64,000 nt of DNA from Aphrophora alni. Its lineage: Eukaryota > Arthropoda > Insecta > Hemiptera > Aphrophoridae. Below the pieces are notes generated by a model, which saw nothing but the letters and a program-made list of their open reading frames with translations, had not been told where the DNA came from and ran no database searches. A program made the position numbers and the translations under genes. Positions within the stretch are counted from its first letter, which is position 1. Every line of letters starts with the position of its first letter. Where the stretch lies: contig OY740768.1 in assembly GCA_963513935.1 (NCBI GenBank), positions 77,848,877 through 77,912,876 of the forward strand, given 5' to 3'. Positions 36,680 to 47,096 of the stretch are shown piece by piece.

Positions 36680-38065
36680 TTCAATGTTATAGGACACGCT
36701 TTGTGCTTCAAGAGATATGTTAGGATGAGAAATAAATTCAGCAAACTACAGTATTAGATTTTTCGAAGTCACCGAATCTGCTCTAGAAGTCCTCTTTGAT
36801 ATTGTACAACAAGTCTGCATAGCTGTTATAACGTAAGTGAGATGACAAATGTTTTTCAATTTGTTCTTTTAAAGGAAAATAATGTTTCAAACATCCTTAT
36901 CTAAGATTAGTTTCCACAGATAAAGTTTAGCATGATCTGTGCCGATAAAGTAAAATGATCGAATTTCCGAAATAGTTTTATTCTTGTCCTGTAGCTGCAG
37001 TTTTTCAACGACGCCAATCAGGAATCTAAAATCTCTTAACCATGCAGGGTCTTCTATAGTTAAATTATCCTAATTTTGATCTTTGATAAAATGACAATAG
37101 GTCGCAACAGTAGATAGAATCTTAGCCATCAAACCCCCTATGTAGAAGAAGTTCTCTATACTCATCTACTAGAGTTCCAACTCTCGCACGAGCTCATTAC
37201 TCTTACAACAAAGTTCAACATAATACGTGTTGATGAATGATCCAATGATAGGATAGAAAACTTAGAAAAACAAATAATTTTAACGCCAGAGTTCAATAAA
37301 ATCGTTTGTACACCTGTGAAAGCCGGAGCCCCATCAGTTGTTATGCCAACTAGTTTTAGCATAGGTATTTTTTCAGATGTTAGGTAGTCCTTAGTTATCT
37401 TCTCCTATAGTTCGCCCTTGGAGAGGAACAACTTTAAGGAACTCTTCTTTCACAGTAAAGTACTTGAACACCATACTGACAAACACGGCAAATTGGAGTG
37501 TATTACGTATATTTAAAAACTACTCAAATTGCAATGGAAATATATGCATTGTTGTAAGTCTATATTCCAACTGACATCCAAGTAACTCACGACAATCTAC
37601 CCACCTTGTGATTGTGCGAGCTGATATCTGAAGGGTGTTTATGACACTTCTATATTTGAAACCCTCAAATAAACAAAAAGTTTGGTAAAGCTTCTACCAA
37701 ACTTTTTAAAATTAATTTCCCATCTTCTAATGTGATATTTTGTAGGAAAGAAGGCTGATAGCATTATTTTTAGCACTGTTCTTTGTAAGCACATATTGTT
37801 GGCTTGTTAACTTATTTATAACTTGTTTTACTTTTTCATTTCGCACATTAACTGTAACAGAAATTCTTTGTTAATTTTATGATGAGAAGTGTTAAAATGA
37901 CTTTAAACTTTACCTTTCTTCCTAATTTAAAGTTAGCGTGACACTACACATTTTCCTTTCACTTCGGTACAAAAGAAATTGTTTTCTCACTCTTTGTGAA
38001 AAAGATATATTTTAGACTTCTTGGTTGGATTCATTTTCAGGCACAAAATCAAATTAACGTAAAAG
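36680..38065 (-). pseudogene. hAT transposase pseudogene, FAM200/GTF2IRD2-like lineage
   Basis: Most of the protein can be followed on the minus strand through many breaks. SYKISH and KMGN lie near 37710, FKYRSVINTLQISARTITRW near 37640, NTLQFAVFVSMVFKYFTVKE near 37490, FLKVVPLQGRTIGEDN near 37425 and KLVGITTDGAPAF at about 37357. These are followed by RIMLNFVVRVMSSCESWNSS, PAWLRDFRFLIGVVEKLQL near 37040, KNKTISEI, and YADLLYNIKEDF near 36800. This order is that of FAM200A/GTF2IRD2-like hAT transposases: T-T-D-G-A-P-A-M, then the V-N-F-I-R-S block, then L-x-D-L-x-x-x-L-x-x-L-N-x-x-L-Q-G. The ZMYM1-like hATs in this window are a different branch. Stops and frameshifts are frequent and the terminal repeats were not found. 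Confidence 0.85.
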
Positions 38066-39675
38066 AAATGTTTTTAAAACTTCACATAAACTCGCAGTAT
38101 TTGGCACACATTTAACAGACACAGACACTGTATTACAAGACTTGAAAATAAGTGATGGGAATAACCGGTTAATTCAGTCTTACCATAAAATAAAATAGTT
38201 TAAACTTGTTCTTTCCGGGACGTGAATAAACAATCTGGATGTTTAATCAAACGAATATTATCACAACCAGTAATTTAACAATTATATCATAAACTGTTTT
38301 CATTTTTTAAATTTAATCTATATATATTTAAAGTCTATAATTCATGATATCAAAATATAATGTAGTTGAAATTTTATTAAAACATTATAATACATTTGTT
38401 TTTTTGGATGCACTTTAAAAATAATAAATAATGATTTATAAATTAATTGTTGTAAATTACTACGCCATATTCGTCTAGTATGAGAGTTTATTTTACATGA
38501 TTTTAGAAATAGGTTAAGAATTTTATTATAGTTCACTATCAGTTAAATGTATTTCTTATGTTTTGTAAAATAAACATCTTTCAAAAACTGAACATTACTT
38601 CATTTTTATATTTTTATTCCCGTAATAATAAAATGATTCTACTTTAACATTATTATAATTATTTAATATTCTAAATAATAAAACACGAACAAAAAATAGT
38701 ATTTAATCTATTAAAAAACTAACATTAATGAATAGTTCAGGCAATAAATATAAATTATTTAGAACTTGTCTGATAGCTTTTTAGTTAGATAGATGTTTGT
38801 TAAATAGAAATTCAATGGTAACAGTCAATCGCCGTCTTGACGCATAGGAATAGGAAGTATTGACTGAAATACAAAAAACATTTATTAATTGGTTGGCAAA
38901 AGCAGTCGATTGTGACATCACTACTACACATTTCTACTGTCTACCTACGGATAGAATAGACTCGACCAAACAAAGGGGTGATTGTATATCCAACACTACT
39001 ACTTATAGTTAACCCACAATGAGAATAGGGGAAGGCTGTGGAATCTCTGCAAGTGTTACAGTTAGTTCACCTTAAGAGCACATATGACAGATCCTTCCCT
39101 TGGTTTCTGAATCTATTGCTCTATTATCGTGGCCTGCGACAAATATATATATATCGATATCTTTTTTATATTATGTCGATTATGCCAGTTTTTATGCCGT
39201 TAAGTTATACTGAGGAAAAAAAAGAGAAAAAAAGGTGTAGGTTTCCACACAAAATCGTTATGGCTGGAAAGACAGAAAAATCTGATGTGGAAATGTTTTG
39301 GCGCGTTACCAAAAATGAGTCGCGATCGACGTGTTGCTTAGCGCTGGAATAAAGAAAGTGGTTGTATCAGTTACACTTTTTACCTGTAATTTAGTTTAAA
39401 AACCGTTATAAATTTGATGTAGCATTTGTATGCATTAGAGAAATTTTTTAGACATTAGTCGGTTCGTTACATTATACTAATAGAGCCACAAAATAAATCT
39501 AATGGTTTAAATGTTGTACAATTTAACGGTTTATGTTCGAACACAACTGGCTACGCTGAGCGGTGTTTGGACAGCGTAATTTTGGATGGGAAAGAGATAG
39601 GACGATGAAATTGGTGTCGATTTTTAGAGAATTGGATCTAAAATATTATTTAGCAATAGCAACCGATAAAGATAA
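38066..39675. other. AT-rich DNA, nothing recognised
   Basis: The + strand frame at 39038-39352 (104 codons) has a Lys/Glu-rich middle (EEKKEKKRCRFPHK) but no motif or splice support that I trust. No element ends were found. Confidence 0.4.
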
Positions 39676-40015
39676 AATTGTCTTTTCGTTCACAATGGTT
39701 CTAGGAAGATAGCGCAAACAGTCACTGCCTTAACCAATATTGTTTTCCTTCAAGAAACTTTTGGCAACCGCCTCATCTTCCTTAGAACAAACTTTCGTTA
39801 CCCAGCCCACTCCCCCTATCTTACACCACATGACGTCTACGTCTGGGGAATGTTGAAAGAGAAGATTTTCCGTGAAGACCCATCAGCTACCATCGTCCAA
39901 CTCCAGGAAAAAATAACCATGTGTATAAGGAGCATGAAACAACCCAAATGATGCAAAACTTTAAAAAAACGGTACGAGTGTTGCCTATAACTGAACGGAG
40001 GTCATATTGAACATG
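39676..40015 (+). pseudogene. Tc1/mariner-like transposase C-terminus
   Basis: The + strand contains TVTALTNIVFLQETFGNRLI, LRTNFRYPAHSPYLTPHDVY, VWGMLKEKIFREDPSATIVQ, LQEKITMCIRSMKQ and near the end LNGGHIEHVI. This matches the second half of a widespread insect DDE transposase (Tc1/mariner superfamily). Its signature is W-P-(A/P)-R-S-P-D-L-T-x-x-D-(F/Y)-F-L-W-G and a terminal G-G-H-I-E-H-(L/V). The catalytic D of S-P-D is Y. Two frame changes and stops are present, and the N-terminal half is missing. The same family appears interrupted at 45.4-47.4 kb. Confidence 0.85.
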
Positions 40016-42320
40016 TTATTACCCGAGTCTAACAGATTTTGCTTCCTTTTACTTGTAAATGTTGGTAAAACTATGTAAATAAATTCTTACAATCTTAGTA
40101 CTGTTTATTTTGGTGCATACTGTAATAAAGATATTATTCTTACTATAATGATACATAATTTTATACCATTTTAGTTTTTATTTTAGAGTAGATGTTCAAA
40201 CTATAATTTGCCAACTTCTAGTTAAGTGTCACAAAATTCAGGTAATTTTTCATAACTACCTAGAGAGGTGAGATATATGTAAACAATTGCACCAGAATCC
40301 ATCGTTGAAAAATAATGTTTAAATCATGTTCCATACGTCCATGTTATTATTTTCAAACATCGACACTAATCTAACATGGCAATCACAAATTTTAATCATA
40401 ATACAATTTTGTTCGAGAGGTCAGAATCTGATTAGGTTCTAATGCAATATTACAATCCCACCCTGCAAAATAAACCTTTCTTGTTAATCTACCTCCATAT
40501 TATAGACGCCGAAAAGACGTTTTAATCAGAGATATATAAAAGAGCCTCTTTTCTTTTTAACTCTTTTGCATCGCAATACAAATTTTTGTTTTACGTTTAA
40601 ATCATGTTTAATCTAAATTTATTGTGATAGTTAATCTTCATAGTAACCATTTCCCTCCTAAAATTTCATTAAAACCAGCAATTACTAGTTAACTGCTTAG
40701 ATTAGGTTATTGGGGGTATGGTAACTCAAGATCCTTGTGTATCAACCTAAGCTTATTGTAAACTTCCAATTTGTTTAAAAATAGGTATGTGTTTTAGGGT
40801 ATGTAAAAACTTGCTTAATAAACCAATCAACTTTAATCACATCTCATTTTCATTGTAATTTAAACACATAAATTTGTTTTAAAAAACTTCTTTTTTTTTC
40901 ACCACAGCTGTAGAAATGAAGAAAAAGTTTTATTTTGCTGTTTAAATTGTTTACGTTCGTAACAAGTTTTGTATGTAACTATAAAATGTCCGTAAGCACA
41001 ATACACTGAACCAATGTACATAAACCAAAATTGTTTAGGTGGTATTTTGCTGGGCTAGTTTTACTAAGCTAGAATTACGAGTTTTCGAATGTTATTTTTA
41101 TCGATTTAATATACACTCTAGAAATATATTACGAAATTTTCTACAACAAAAATAAACTAATGCTGCACCAAAGAATGTAAATTCATTTCTCAATAAACTT
41201 CTCTGCCATATTATTCTTCCCATAGCCTATATATTTTGGTGGGTAATAGGAATCATACAACATTTGACTCTAATACCGTTTCCTAATCCCACAGCTTGCA
41301 CGTCATACGATGTTCCTTCCGGGTTTGAGTGGAACAGAGGCCTCGGGATATTTCATTGTGAATAACCAATACTGGCAATCAGTTATGAGGAGATTCATTA
41401 AATATAACCGGGTCAATTACAATTTACGCTATTGTCGGCTATTGATGATGTAGTTTTCCGCCCTCATTTCAACTCTCAGTATAGTATATTATATAATTAG
41501 TTAGTGACAAACATTCAAGATCGTCTTAGCGGTCTAAAATTAATATCTATTGAAAAAGAGTTGTTTGGGTTTAAATAATTGACAACCATATAATCCCAAC
41601 TTTTACAATTCTTTAAGACATCTTTCTTGCAAAGAGAGGAGGATAGACTTTGTTCAAATAAAGCAAGTACAATCATGGATTTATACAGTACAGAGCAACA
41701 CATATTATGATATTTGGATTTATTTTTGTCCTCTCCCCAGTACAATAATCCAGGTCCACCTGGTTTCATGTAGCCTAGGATTTATGCTAATATACTCTAA
41801 TCTCAACATTTCAAAAAACTATATACTCTACTACATCATTTATCGCTTTTAGAAATTTCATCTTCGTTGCTTAAATTTTTCTCACTTGAATTTTTCTCAT
41901 AACCCAAGATTTATATCCTTAAATTAGTGTAACGGTCAGGGGTTCACTTTAGTTGGCAATCCCAAGCGATATAGCTGGATCTACATTTTTCATGTAGTCT
42001 TGGGTTAGATCTCTCTCTTTCATCTTTCTATTATTACTTTCTGAACTAACTCTTGTTATTTTCCTACCTCGATGCTATTAGAGTATTCAAGGCGTCTTTA
42101 TTTTATCTGGCGATGATGATGGAGAGGTTTTTCGCCTTTAAACGGCAAGGACAAAATAATAATATATTGTGTAGGTACTAACATAGTTTTAACCTAGTTT
42201 CATTCCTGGTTTTGTTTTCAATGTTTTTATTGTAATTGCACGTGACATTCTAGTCCTAGGTAATTAAAGTGATTATTCTACTCAACTGTAATGTTATTTG
42301 CTACTATTTTGGTTCTTACA
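40016..42320. other. AT-rich DNA, nothing firmly recognised
   Basis: An 84-codon minus-strand frame at 41515-41769 shows no motif. From about 41990 to 42320 the sequence may be further decayed 3' part of the LINE fragment described next, but I cannot align it with confidence. Confidence 0.4.
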
Positions 42321-42329
42321 CGAAATTTT

Positions 42330-42595
42330 CCTAAAAAACCACAACTTTAGTTTTCGTATCTGATATTTTAAAATTATAATCCAGACGATCTGTACTATGG
42401 ATGTGAATTTCTCCTTTTAAGTAATTCTCCTTTTCAGACAAAGTTAAACCAACCTTTATGCATATAGTTAAGACTTGTCTCTTTTAATTCCGTAAGTAAA
42501 CTGTGATTTCCTCTCAAGTATAGCTTCGTTAATATAAATAAGAAAAAGAGTGGATGAAACAATAACCTTGTCTAGCTTCCTATGTTAGTAGTGAT

Positions 42596-42653
<58 letters not shown>

Positions 42654-42945
42654 AGAGCGACTCTTGTATCCTTGTATAAACTGTTTAAGGCATTGGGTAG
42701 TATCGTGTCTTTTTCATTGTGGTACCAAAGTTTATTTCGGTTCTCTTGATAAAAGCATTTTCAAAGTCTAAATGCTAGATGAGTTTTTCTATTGAACTCT
42801 ATGTTTTTCAATTAACTGCTTTATCATAAATACAGCATCTGATGCCAATCATAGTTTTTCGAAACCCATTTTTTCTTCTCTTAACAAGATGTCAGATATC
42901 ATCTTTACTCTATTATTTAAGATCTTTGCAAAAACTTCGTACGTT
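42330..42945 (-). pseudogene. LINE reverse transcriptase remnant
   Basis: The minus strand gives EVFAKILNNRVKMISDILLR, EKMGFEKL, a stop, and SDAVFMIKQLIEKHR. A stop-ridden stretch follows that still aligns with H-L-A-F-I-D-F-E-K-A-F-D. Next is HPLFFLFI (usual L-S-P-x-L-F-N-I-Y), and finally LDYNFKISDTKTKVV. These are the Y-K-x-(F/L)-x-K-I-L, Q-x-G-F-R, polymerase palm and K-T-K-V-M blocks of a non-LTR retrotransposon. The whole is riddled with stops and is split by a TA microsatellite. Confidence 0.75.
42601..42651. repeat. (TA)25 microsatellite inside the LINE remnant
   Basis: This is a perfect TA array of about 50 bp lying between two readable RT blocks. Confidence 0.97.
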
Positions 42946-43283
42946 TTAATCTCTTTATTATTTTACAATTATTTGTCACCCCCATCTTATACTTTTGCCC
43001 CTGGTCTTTTTGTTTTTGGTGTAATACATTTTATCTAGTACATATTAACAAGTACATTGTAACAGTTTAAGGTATGTAACCCCCCTATTTTAACAGTTCG
43101 CATTTATTCCGTCTATGACTCTAGCCTATAGAAATTAAACATAATTTTTTTGCAGGAAAATTAAATAATGTTAGGAACTAGTCTAAAAGAATTGTAAGAT
43201 TTACTTGACTGTTGTTTTGTATCTCCTTTTAGAGCAAAGGGCTTCAACAAGCTCTTTCCATCGGATTTTGTTTCCTACAAGTA
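42946..43283. other. Unassigned DNA
   Basis: Nothing recognised. Confidence 0.4.
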
Positions 43284-43682
43284 CAGGTAGAACCCCTCTA
43301 ATCCGCCCTCGGGTGGTCCGTTACTCCGGTTAATCCGACCGTGCTCGAGCTCGCGATATTGTACCGACTTGTCGATGACTCGCGGCCCGTCTGGCGCCAT
43401 TCTTTCGGGTTTGTTATCGCTTTCTCGCTTCAGTGCTATGTCATCCCGCTTCAGTGCTGTGTCACCTCTCGTGTTGTTTCTATTGATTTGCTATAGTACT
43501 TGCAAAGTTTATATATAGACGTTATTATATAGACTTTTAAAAGTTTATATATCACTCATTTCACTTTTAAAAAATCTCTTTATATAATATGTAATAAATA
43601 TTGACTTTTTGGATAATCCGACCTTTTTGCGTTCCGACCATGCCCCCAGTCCCGAAGGTGACGAATTAGAGGAGTTCTACTG
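43284..43682 (+). mobile_element. Complete pogo/Tigger-type MITE, 399 bp
   Basis: The left end is CAGGTAGAACCCCTCTAATC and the right end, read in reverse complement, is CAGTAGAACTCCTCTAATTC. Each is flanked by TA (43282-43283 and 43683-43684), as expected for pogo-type insertion. CAG starts and A-A-T-C-C-G blocks are typical of pogo/Tigger ends. No coding capacity is present. The half copy at 20609-20799 is the same family in reverse. Confidence 0.92.
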
Positions 43683-43684
43683 TA

Positions 43685-43994
43685 TATTCAGTTCTGTCAG
43701 TTTCTTCCTCTTTCCAGCACCTCGCACTAAGTCTTCTTTGGCCTTCTCTTCCTTCTAAGATCTTGAGAGTTTAATTACAAGACTTTTTTCACTAGAGTCG
43801 CATCCGACTGTCGATGGATGTGGCCAATCCATCACTATTTTTGATTTTATTTCTTTTTCAAACAGTCGTTGTTTTGTCTGTTTCCAGAGATCTTTCTAAT
43901 CCTATCAGGCCTTCATAATCTGAAAATTCATTGTAGGTATATTTTTATACAAACGTATAGTCCGTGGGTTAAACTTTTTGATACGTTCCACTTT
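43685..43994. other. Unassigned DNA
   Basis: Nothing recognised. Confidence 0.35.
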
Positions 43995-44285
43995 TTACAT
44001 ACTTACAAAAGTCGCTGTTAAGTAGTGGTTTTGGGTATTAAAATGCTCCGTTCGCTTTTCTAATCCTGCTCCGAACTCCCAACATTCTTGTCCTATCCAC
44101 CACTCGGTGACAGCTAAGTACACGATCTCCTTCACGCTGTCCAACATCGCGTCTTCCACTAGAATATCCATTTTTCTTAGAGACATGACTTTTGTTTTAC
44201 GCTACGCTTAATCACCTGTAGTCCCAGCATTTCTGCCACATCAATGAAGTCCGACGGTTTTCTTCTAATGTCTGTGAGCGAGAAA
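43995..44285 (-). pseudogene. LINE RT thumb fragment
   Basis: The minus strand reads LTDIRRKPSDFIDVAEMLGL, QVIKRSVK and, after a frame shift, KVMSLRKMDILVEDAMLDSV. KEIVYLAVT and EKRTEHFNTQNHYL follow. This follows the usual LINE order after the F/YADD box: a leader helix ending G-L-x-I-x-x-x-K-T-K-V-M, then (F/V)-x-Y-L-G, then A-F-x-x-L. The L-G of Y-L-G is degraded. It lies upstream, on the same strand, of the RT remnant at 42.3-42.9 kb but carries later blocks, so it must come from a second copy. Confidence 0.7.
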
Positions 44286-45034
44286 AAAGACAGCACCAGC
44301 AAAGTCATTATCTTTTAGCCGGCTTCATAAATTCCACAATTCATACCAAATTTAAAAAAAATCAATAGATTAGTATTTTTTGTTCTATATATTTTATCAC
44401 AAAATACATAACGTTTATTGATTTACAGCAGTCCAGATATTGTATAATAGGTAGAATGTATTGTCACAATCTCATTTCCGTTTCCTAAGTCCACAGAATC
44501 CATTACACACTGTTGTTCCGGTAAGGAAGTGACGAAGTTCCGAAATTATTTCCCCAAAGGAAGGTACATTTCTCATACGTCATTGATATAGACAACAATA
44601 AAAAAAACGTAATATTAAATTTTTTTCCCGATTTCGTTTTAAGGTAATAAACTTTTCGGTCATCATCGTCTTATAAAAAAAGAAAAGAAGATAAAAATAA
44701 AGACTTCTAGCCTTCGAATATTCTAATAGCGTCAGGAAACTTCGCTATAAAAAGTGGAGACCCAGCTACAATACACTTTACTAAGAATTTTCCTATTTCC
44801 CTTCGATTACTAGTATAGACCAGGTAAATTTTAAATAAAACTAGTAATTGTTTTTATTTAATATTAGTTTATATAAAATCCATTTATAAAACGAATCATC
44901 GAAATAATACTACTTACAGTAGGGTAAACATATTGAGGCAATTTTGATCTTAAAATTGTGAGTTGGGAATTATTTTGTAATTTGGTATTCGTGCTTGTGT
45001 ATTGACTTGACTGGTGACGAACTCTGCGATTAAA
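44286..45034. other. Unassigned AT-rich DNA
   Basis: Nothing recognised before the tandem repeat. Confidence 0.4.
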
Positions 45035-45242
45035 ATAGTCTGTCTGCTCTGTAGCCTCTAGCCAGTAAGATGTGAACAGTGCAACAATAGTCTGTCTGCT
45101 CTGTAGCCTCTAGCCAGTAAGATGTGAACAGTGCAACAATAGTCTGTCTGCTCTGTAGCCTCTAGCCAGTAAGATGTGAACAGTGCAACAATAGTCTGTC
45201 TGCTCTGTAGCCTCCAGCTAGTAAGATGTGAACAGTGCAACA
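45035..45242 (+). repeat. Four tandem copies of a 52-bp unit
   Basis: Units start at 45035, 45087, 45139 and 45191, each beginning ATAGTCTGTCTGCTCTGTAG. The first three are identical and the fourth has two substitutions (CTCCAGCTAG instead of CTCTAGCCAG). The near-identity suggests recent expansion. The reverse-strand repeated peptide frame is an artefact. Confidence 0.98.
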
Positions 45243-45606
45243 GAAAGCTCAATAATTTCACAATATTCCACCCTCTTTATTATTATTATTATTAAATTAT
45301 TTTGTAATATGGCAGGAAAAGATTATATTTTTACAGAAACTTTTGGTTGTCGCTATAGGAAGTGTAATAAAACAACAATAACCAGCTCGGTTAAGTTTAA
45401 GAGCCCCAAAAAATTAATTACGTGTAGAGTTTGGATTGATCAATACCTAACGCCCCGTCCTAGTTGGACGGCGAAAATTCGGTCGTCAGTCCGACCGTGC
45501 GAATCCACCGCAGCAAAAAATGTCTAACCTATAGAGAAGCGTGGGCGCGTCCACAGTTGGCGGCAGTCGGTGCGACCGCCGGCGTCCGACGGACGGTGGG
45601 ACCGAA

Positions 45607-45630
45607 CAAAGACAAACATGTTTGTCTTTG
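45607..45630. repeat. Perfect 24-bp palindrome in Harbinger subterminal DNA
   Basis: The arm CAAAGACAAACA is followed at once by its reverse complement. It lies about 110 bp inside the left terminal repeat and 60 bp upstream of the MADF start codon, so it could be a binding site for the element's own Myb/MADF-like protein (inference). Confidence 0.95.
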
Positions 45631-45691
45631 GTCGTGCGGACCGTCGGAGCGGCAGTGCGATTGTGTACTTTGGAGAGAGAACACAGGTACA

Positions 45692-45824
45692 ATGTCTGCT
45701 GAGCTTATCATAAGTGAGGTGCAAAAGCACCCTAGTTTATGGAATTTACAACATCCGCAATACCATAACAGACTGATGAGTGACCGGCTTTGGACTTCGG
45801 TGGCGGATACATTGAACATACCAA
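45692..45824 (+). CDS. MADF-domain exon of the Harbinger companion gene
   Basis: The ATG at 45692 opens MSAELIISEVQKHPSLWNLQ, then YHNRLMSDRLWTSVADTLNI, up to a donor CCAA|GTAAGT at 45825. The pattern L-I-x-x-V-x-x-x-P-x-L-W-x-x-x-x-x-x-Y-x-x-x-x-x-x-x-x-x-W-x-x-(I/V)-A is the MADF (Myb/SANT-like) DNA-binding domain. In PIF/Harbinger elements, the second gene encodes such a Myb-like protein that partners the transposase in nuclear import and end recognition. The start is chosen because it lies right before the domain; a longer frame upstream runs through subterminal repeat sequence. The intron that follows contains a fragment of another transposon. Confidence 0.85.
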
Positions 45825-45850
45825 GTAAGTTAAATTAAGATTAGTTCTAT

Positions 45851-45985
45851 ACAGGGTGTTCAGTAATTACGGGATCAAACTTCGGGGAATGGTTCTATGG
45901 ATCAAAATGAATAGAAAATCACGAATAACCTTTTGTTCTAAAAACGCTTAGTTTACTTTATATCCGCCATTTTATATGTTTTACA
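45851..45985 (+). mobile_element. Terminal fragment of a Tc1/mariner-like element within the MADF intron
   Basis: ACAGGGTGTTCAGTAATTAC followed by CAAACTTCGGGGAATGG and TTCTATGGATCAAAATG resembles the 5' end of the very common insect element family whose transposase ends G-G-H-I-E-H. Only about 130 bp are present. It lies between the MADF donor and the exon carrying the acidic linker. Confidence 0.55.
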
Positions 45986-45989
45986 AAAA

Positions 45990-46539
45990 GGTAAAAGACG
46001 TGGTAACACCCAGGGAAACGGAATCAAACATCCCGGACAATGACACTGACGAGAGGAATACAGAAGAAAATGCTGGCGCAGATATGGAAACACAGTTAAC
46101 AAAACGAATTTTCACCTTCATTATTAGCTGAAGAAACTCCAGTAAGTAATCCGGAAGTGGTGCCGAAAAAGAAAAAGAAAAACGTAGATCCAGTGTGTTT
46201 AATTCCGATTCTGTGAGACCATATAAAAAAAAAAATAAAAAGAACAGTGAAGGAACCCCTTTGTCTGCATTTAAAACTGAACTTTTAAAAACTGAAAGAG
46301 AAAAATTTAATTTATTGAAAGAACCTGAAGATGACGACATGCACTTTTTCAAATCATTATTGCCTTATATAAAACAAATGTCCCCCTTACAAAAGATGCA
46401 CGTTCGCGCAAAAATGCAACAAGCAGTGGTTGATGAAATGAATAATCTGCCAACTTTTAGTCCAGTATCGCACTCAGGAGCGTCAACGTCAACATCAAGT
46501 TTCCTAACCTATAATTTTAGTCCTGATTGTGACATTTAA
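45990..46539 (+). CDS. Linker and BESS-motif exon of the MADF/BESS gene, probably broken
   Basis: After the intron the + strand reads VKDVVTPRETESNIPDNDTD and ENAGADMETQLTKR. It then shifts frame to LLAEETPVSNPEVVPKKKKK and shifts again to SVRPYKKKNKKNSEGTPL. From 46195 one frame is open to a TAA at 46537: DDDMHFFKSLLPYIKQMSP, then QKMHVRAKMQQAV. That is a good BESS motif (D-x-x-F-x-x-S-L-x-P-x-x-x-x-(L/M)-x-P-x-x-K-x-x-x-R-x-x-(I/M)), a protein-interaction module that follows MADF domains. The two frame changes suggest small indels, or one more short intron. The BESS part itself is clean. Confidence 0.75.
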
Positions 46540-46773
46540 ATGAATATTTTGTATGTATCCAGTGTTATTCATTTTACTTATTTACAGTGACAGTATGCCT
46601 AGGCTACTATTCAGTTAAACCCCTAATTACTTTTGATCAGTAAACTTTTAGAAAGTCATTGAAACACCATTTGAAATAAATAAACCTAGCTATAACAAAT
46701 GTTTTACAGTATAGGTTGGTAATTTAATAAAACAGTCTTATTACGTACAACGTCTTTGTATATTATTACTTAC

Positions 46774-47096
46774 CTTAAGGTTAGAGTCAGACGTTCCTCG
46801 ACAGAAATTGGCCGCATAAATTTTGTAGTCACTAATGAAAAATAACTTTTAAGTACACTTACAATCATATCAAACGTTTCAACGGACATCCTGGTGTAGT
46901 TTTGAAATAACTCGGGGTACACTCTTAACTTTTCGTACAGAGTGTGAAACTCACCGAACTCAGACCTTTCAATAAAAATTTCATTAGTTGGGCGTCTAGT
47001 GTCCAATGAAACCTGTGTCCTTCTTTTAAGATAAGCATACGTGAGAGCTGAGCTCTCCAACATCAGGAGCCTACGCCTTTTCGCTACGGATAACAT
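46774..47096 (-). pseudogene. Harbinger transposase first exon (HARBI1-like), catalytic part missing
   Basis: The minus-strand ATG at 47096 opens MLSVAKRRRLLMLESSALTY. It continues with RRPTNEIFIERSEFGEFHTL, YEKLRVYPELFQNYTRMSVE, TFDMIVSVLKSYFSLVTTKF and MRPISVEERLTLTLR, to a donor CTTAAG|GTAAGT (GT at 46772-46773). The blocks G-E-F-x-T-L-x-x-x-L-R, Y-x-R-M-S-x-x-x-F-D and R-x-x-I-x-x-E-E-R-L-x-x-T-L-R are the N-terminal part of PIF/Harbinger nucleases. The frame is intact in this exon. The next exon, with the DDE triad, should lie between 46540 and 46770 but is not there, so it was deleted. An in-frame upstream ATG at 47168 lies in repeat DNA and is less likely. Confidence 0.88.

Noticed and set aside
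45058..45261. 67-codon minus-strand repeated peptide
   Set aside because: It is a translation of the 52-bp tandem array. The unit is not a multiple of three, so successive copies read in different frames.
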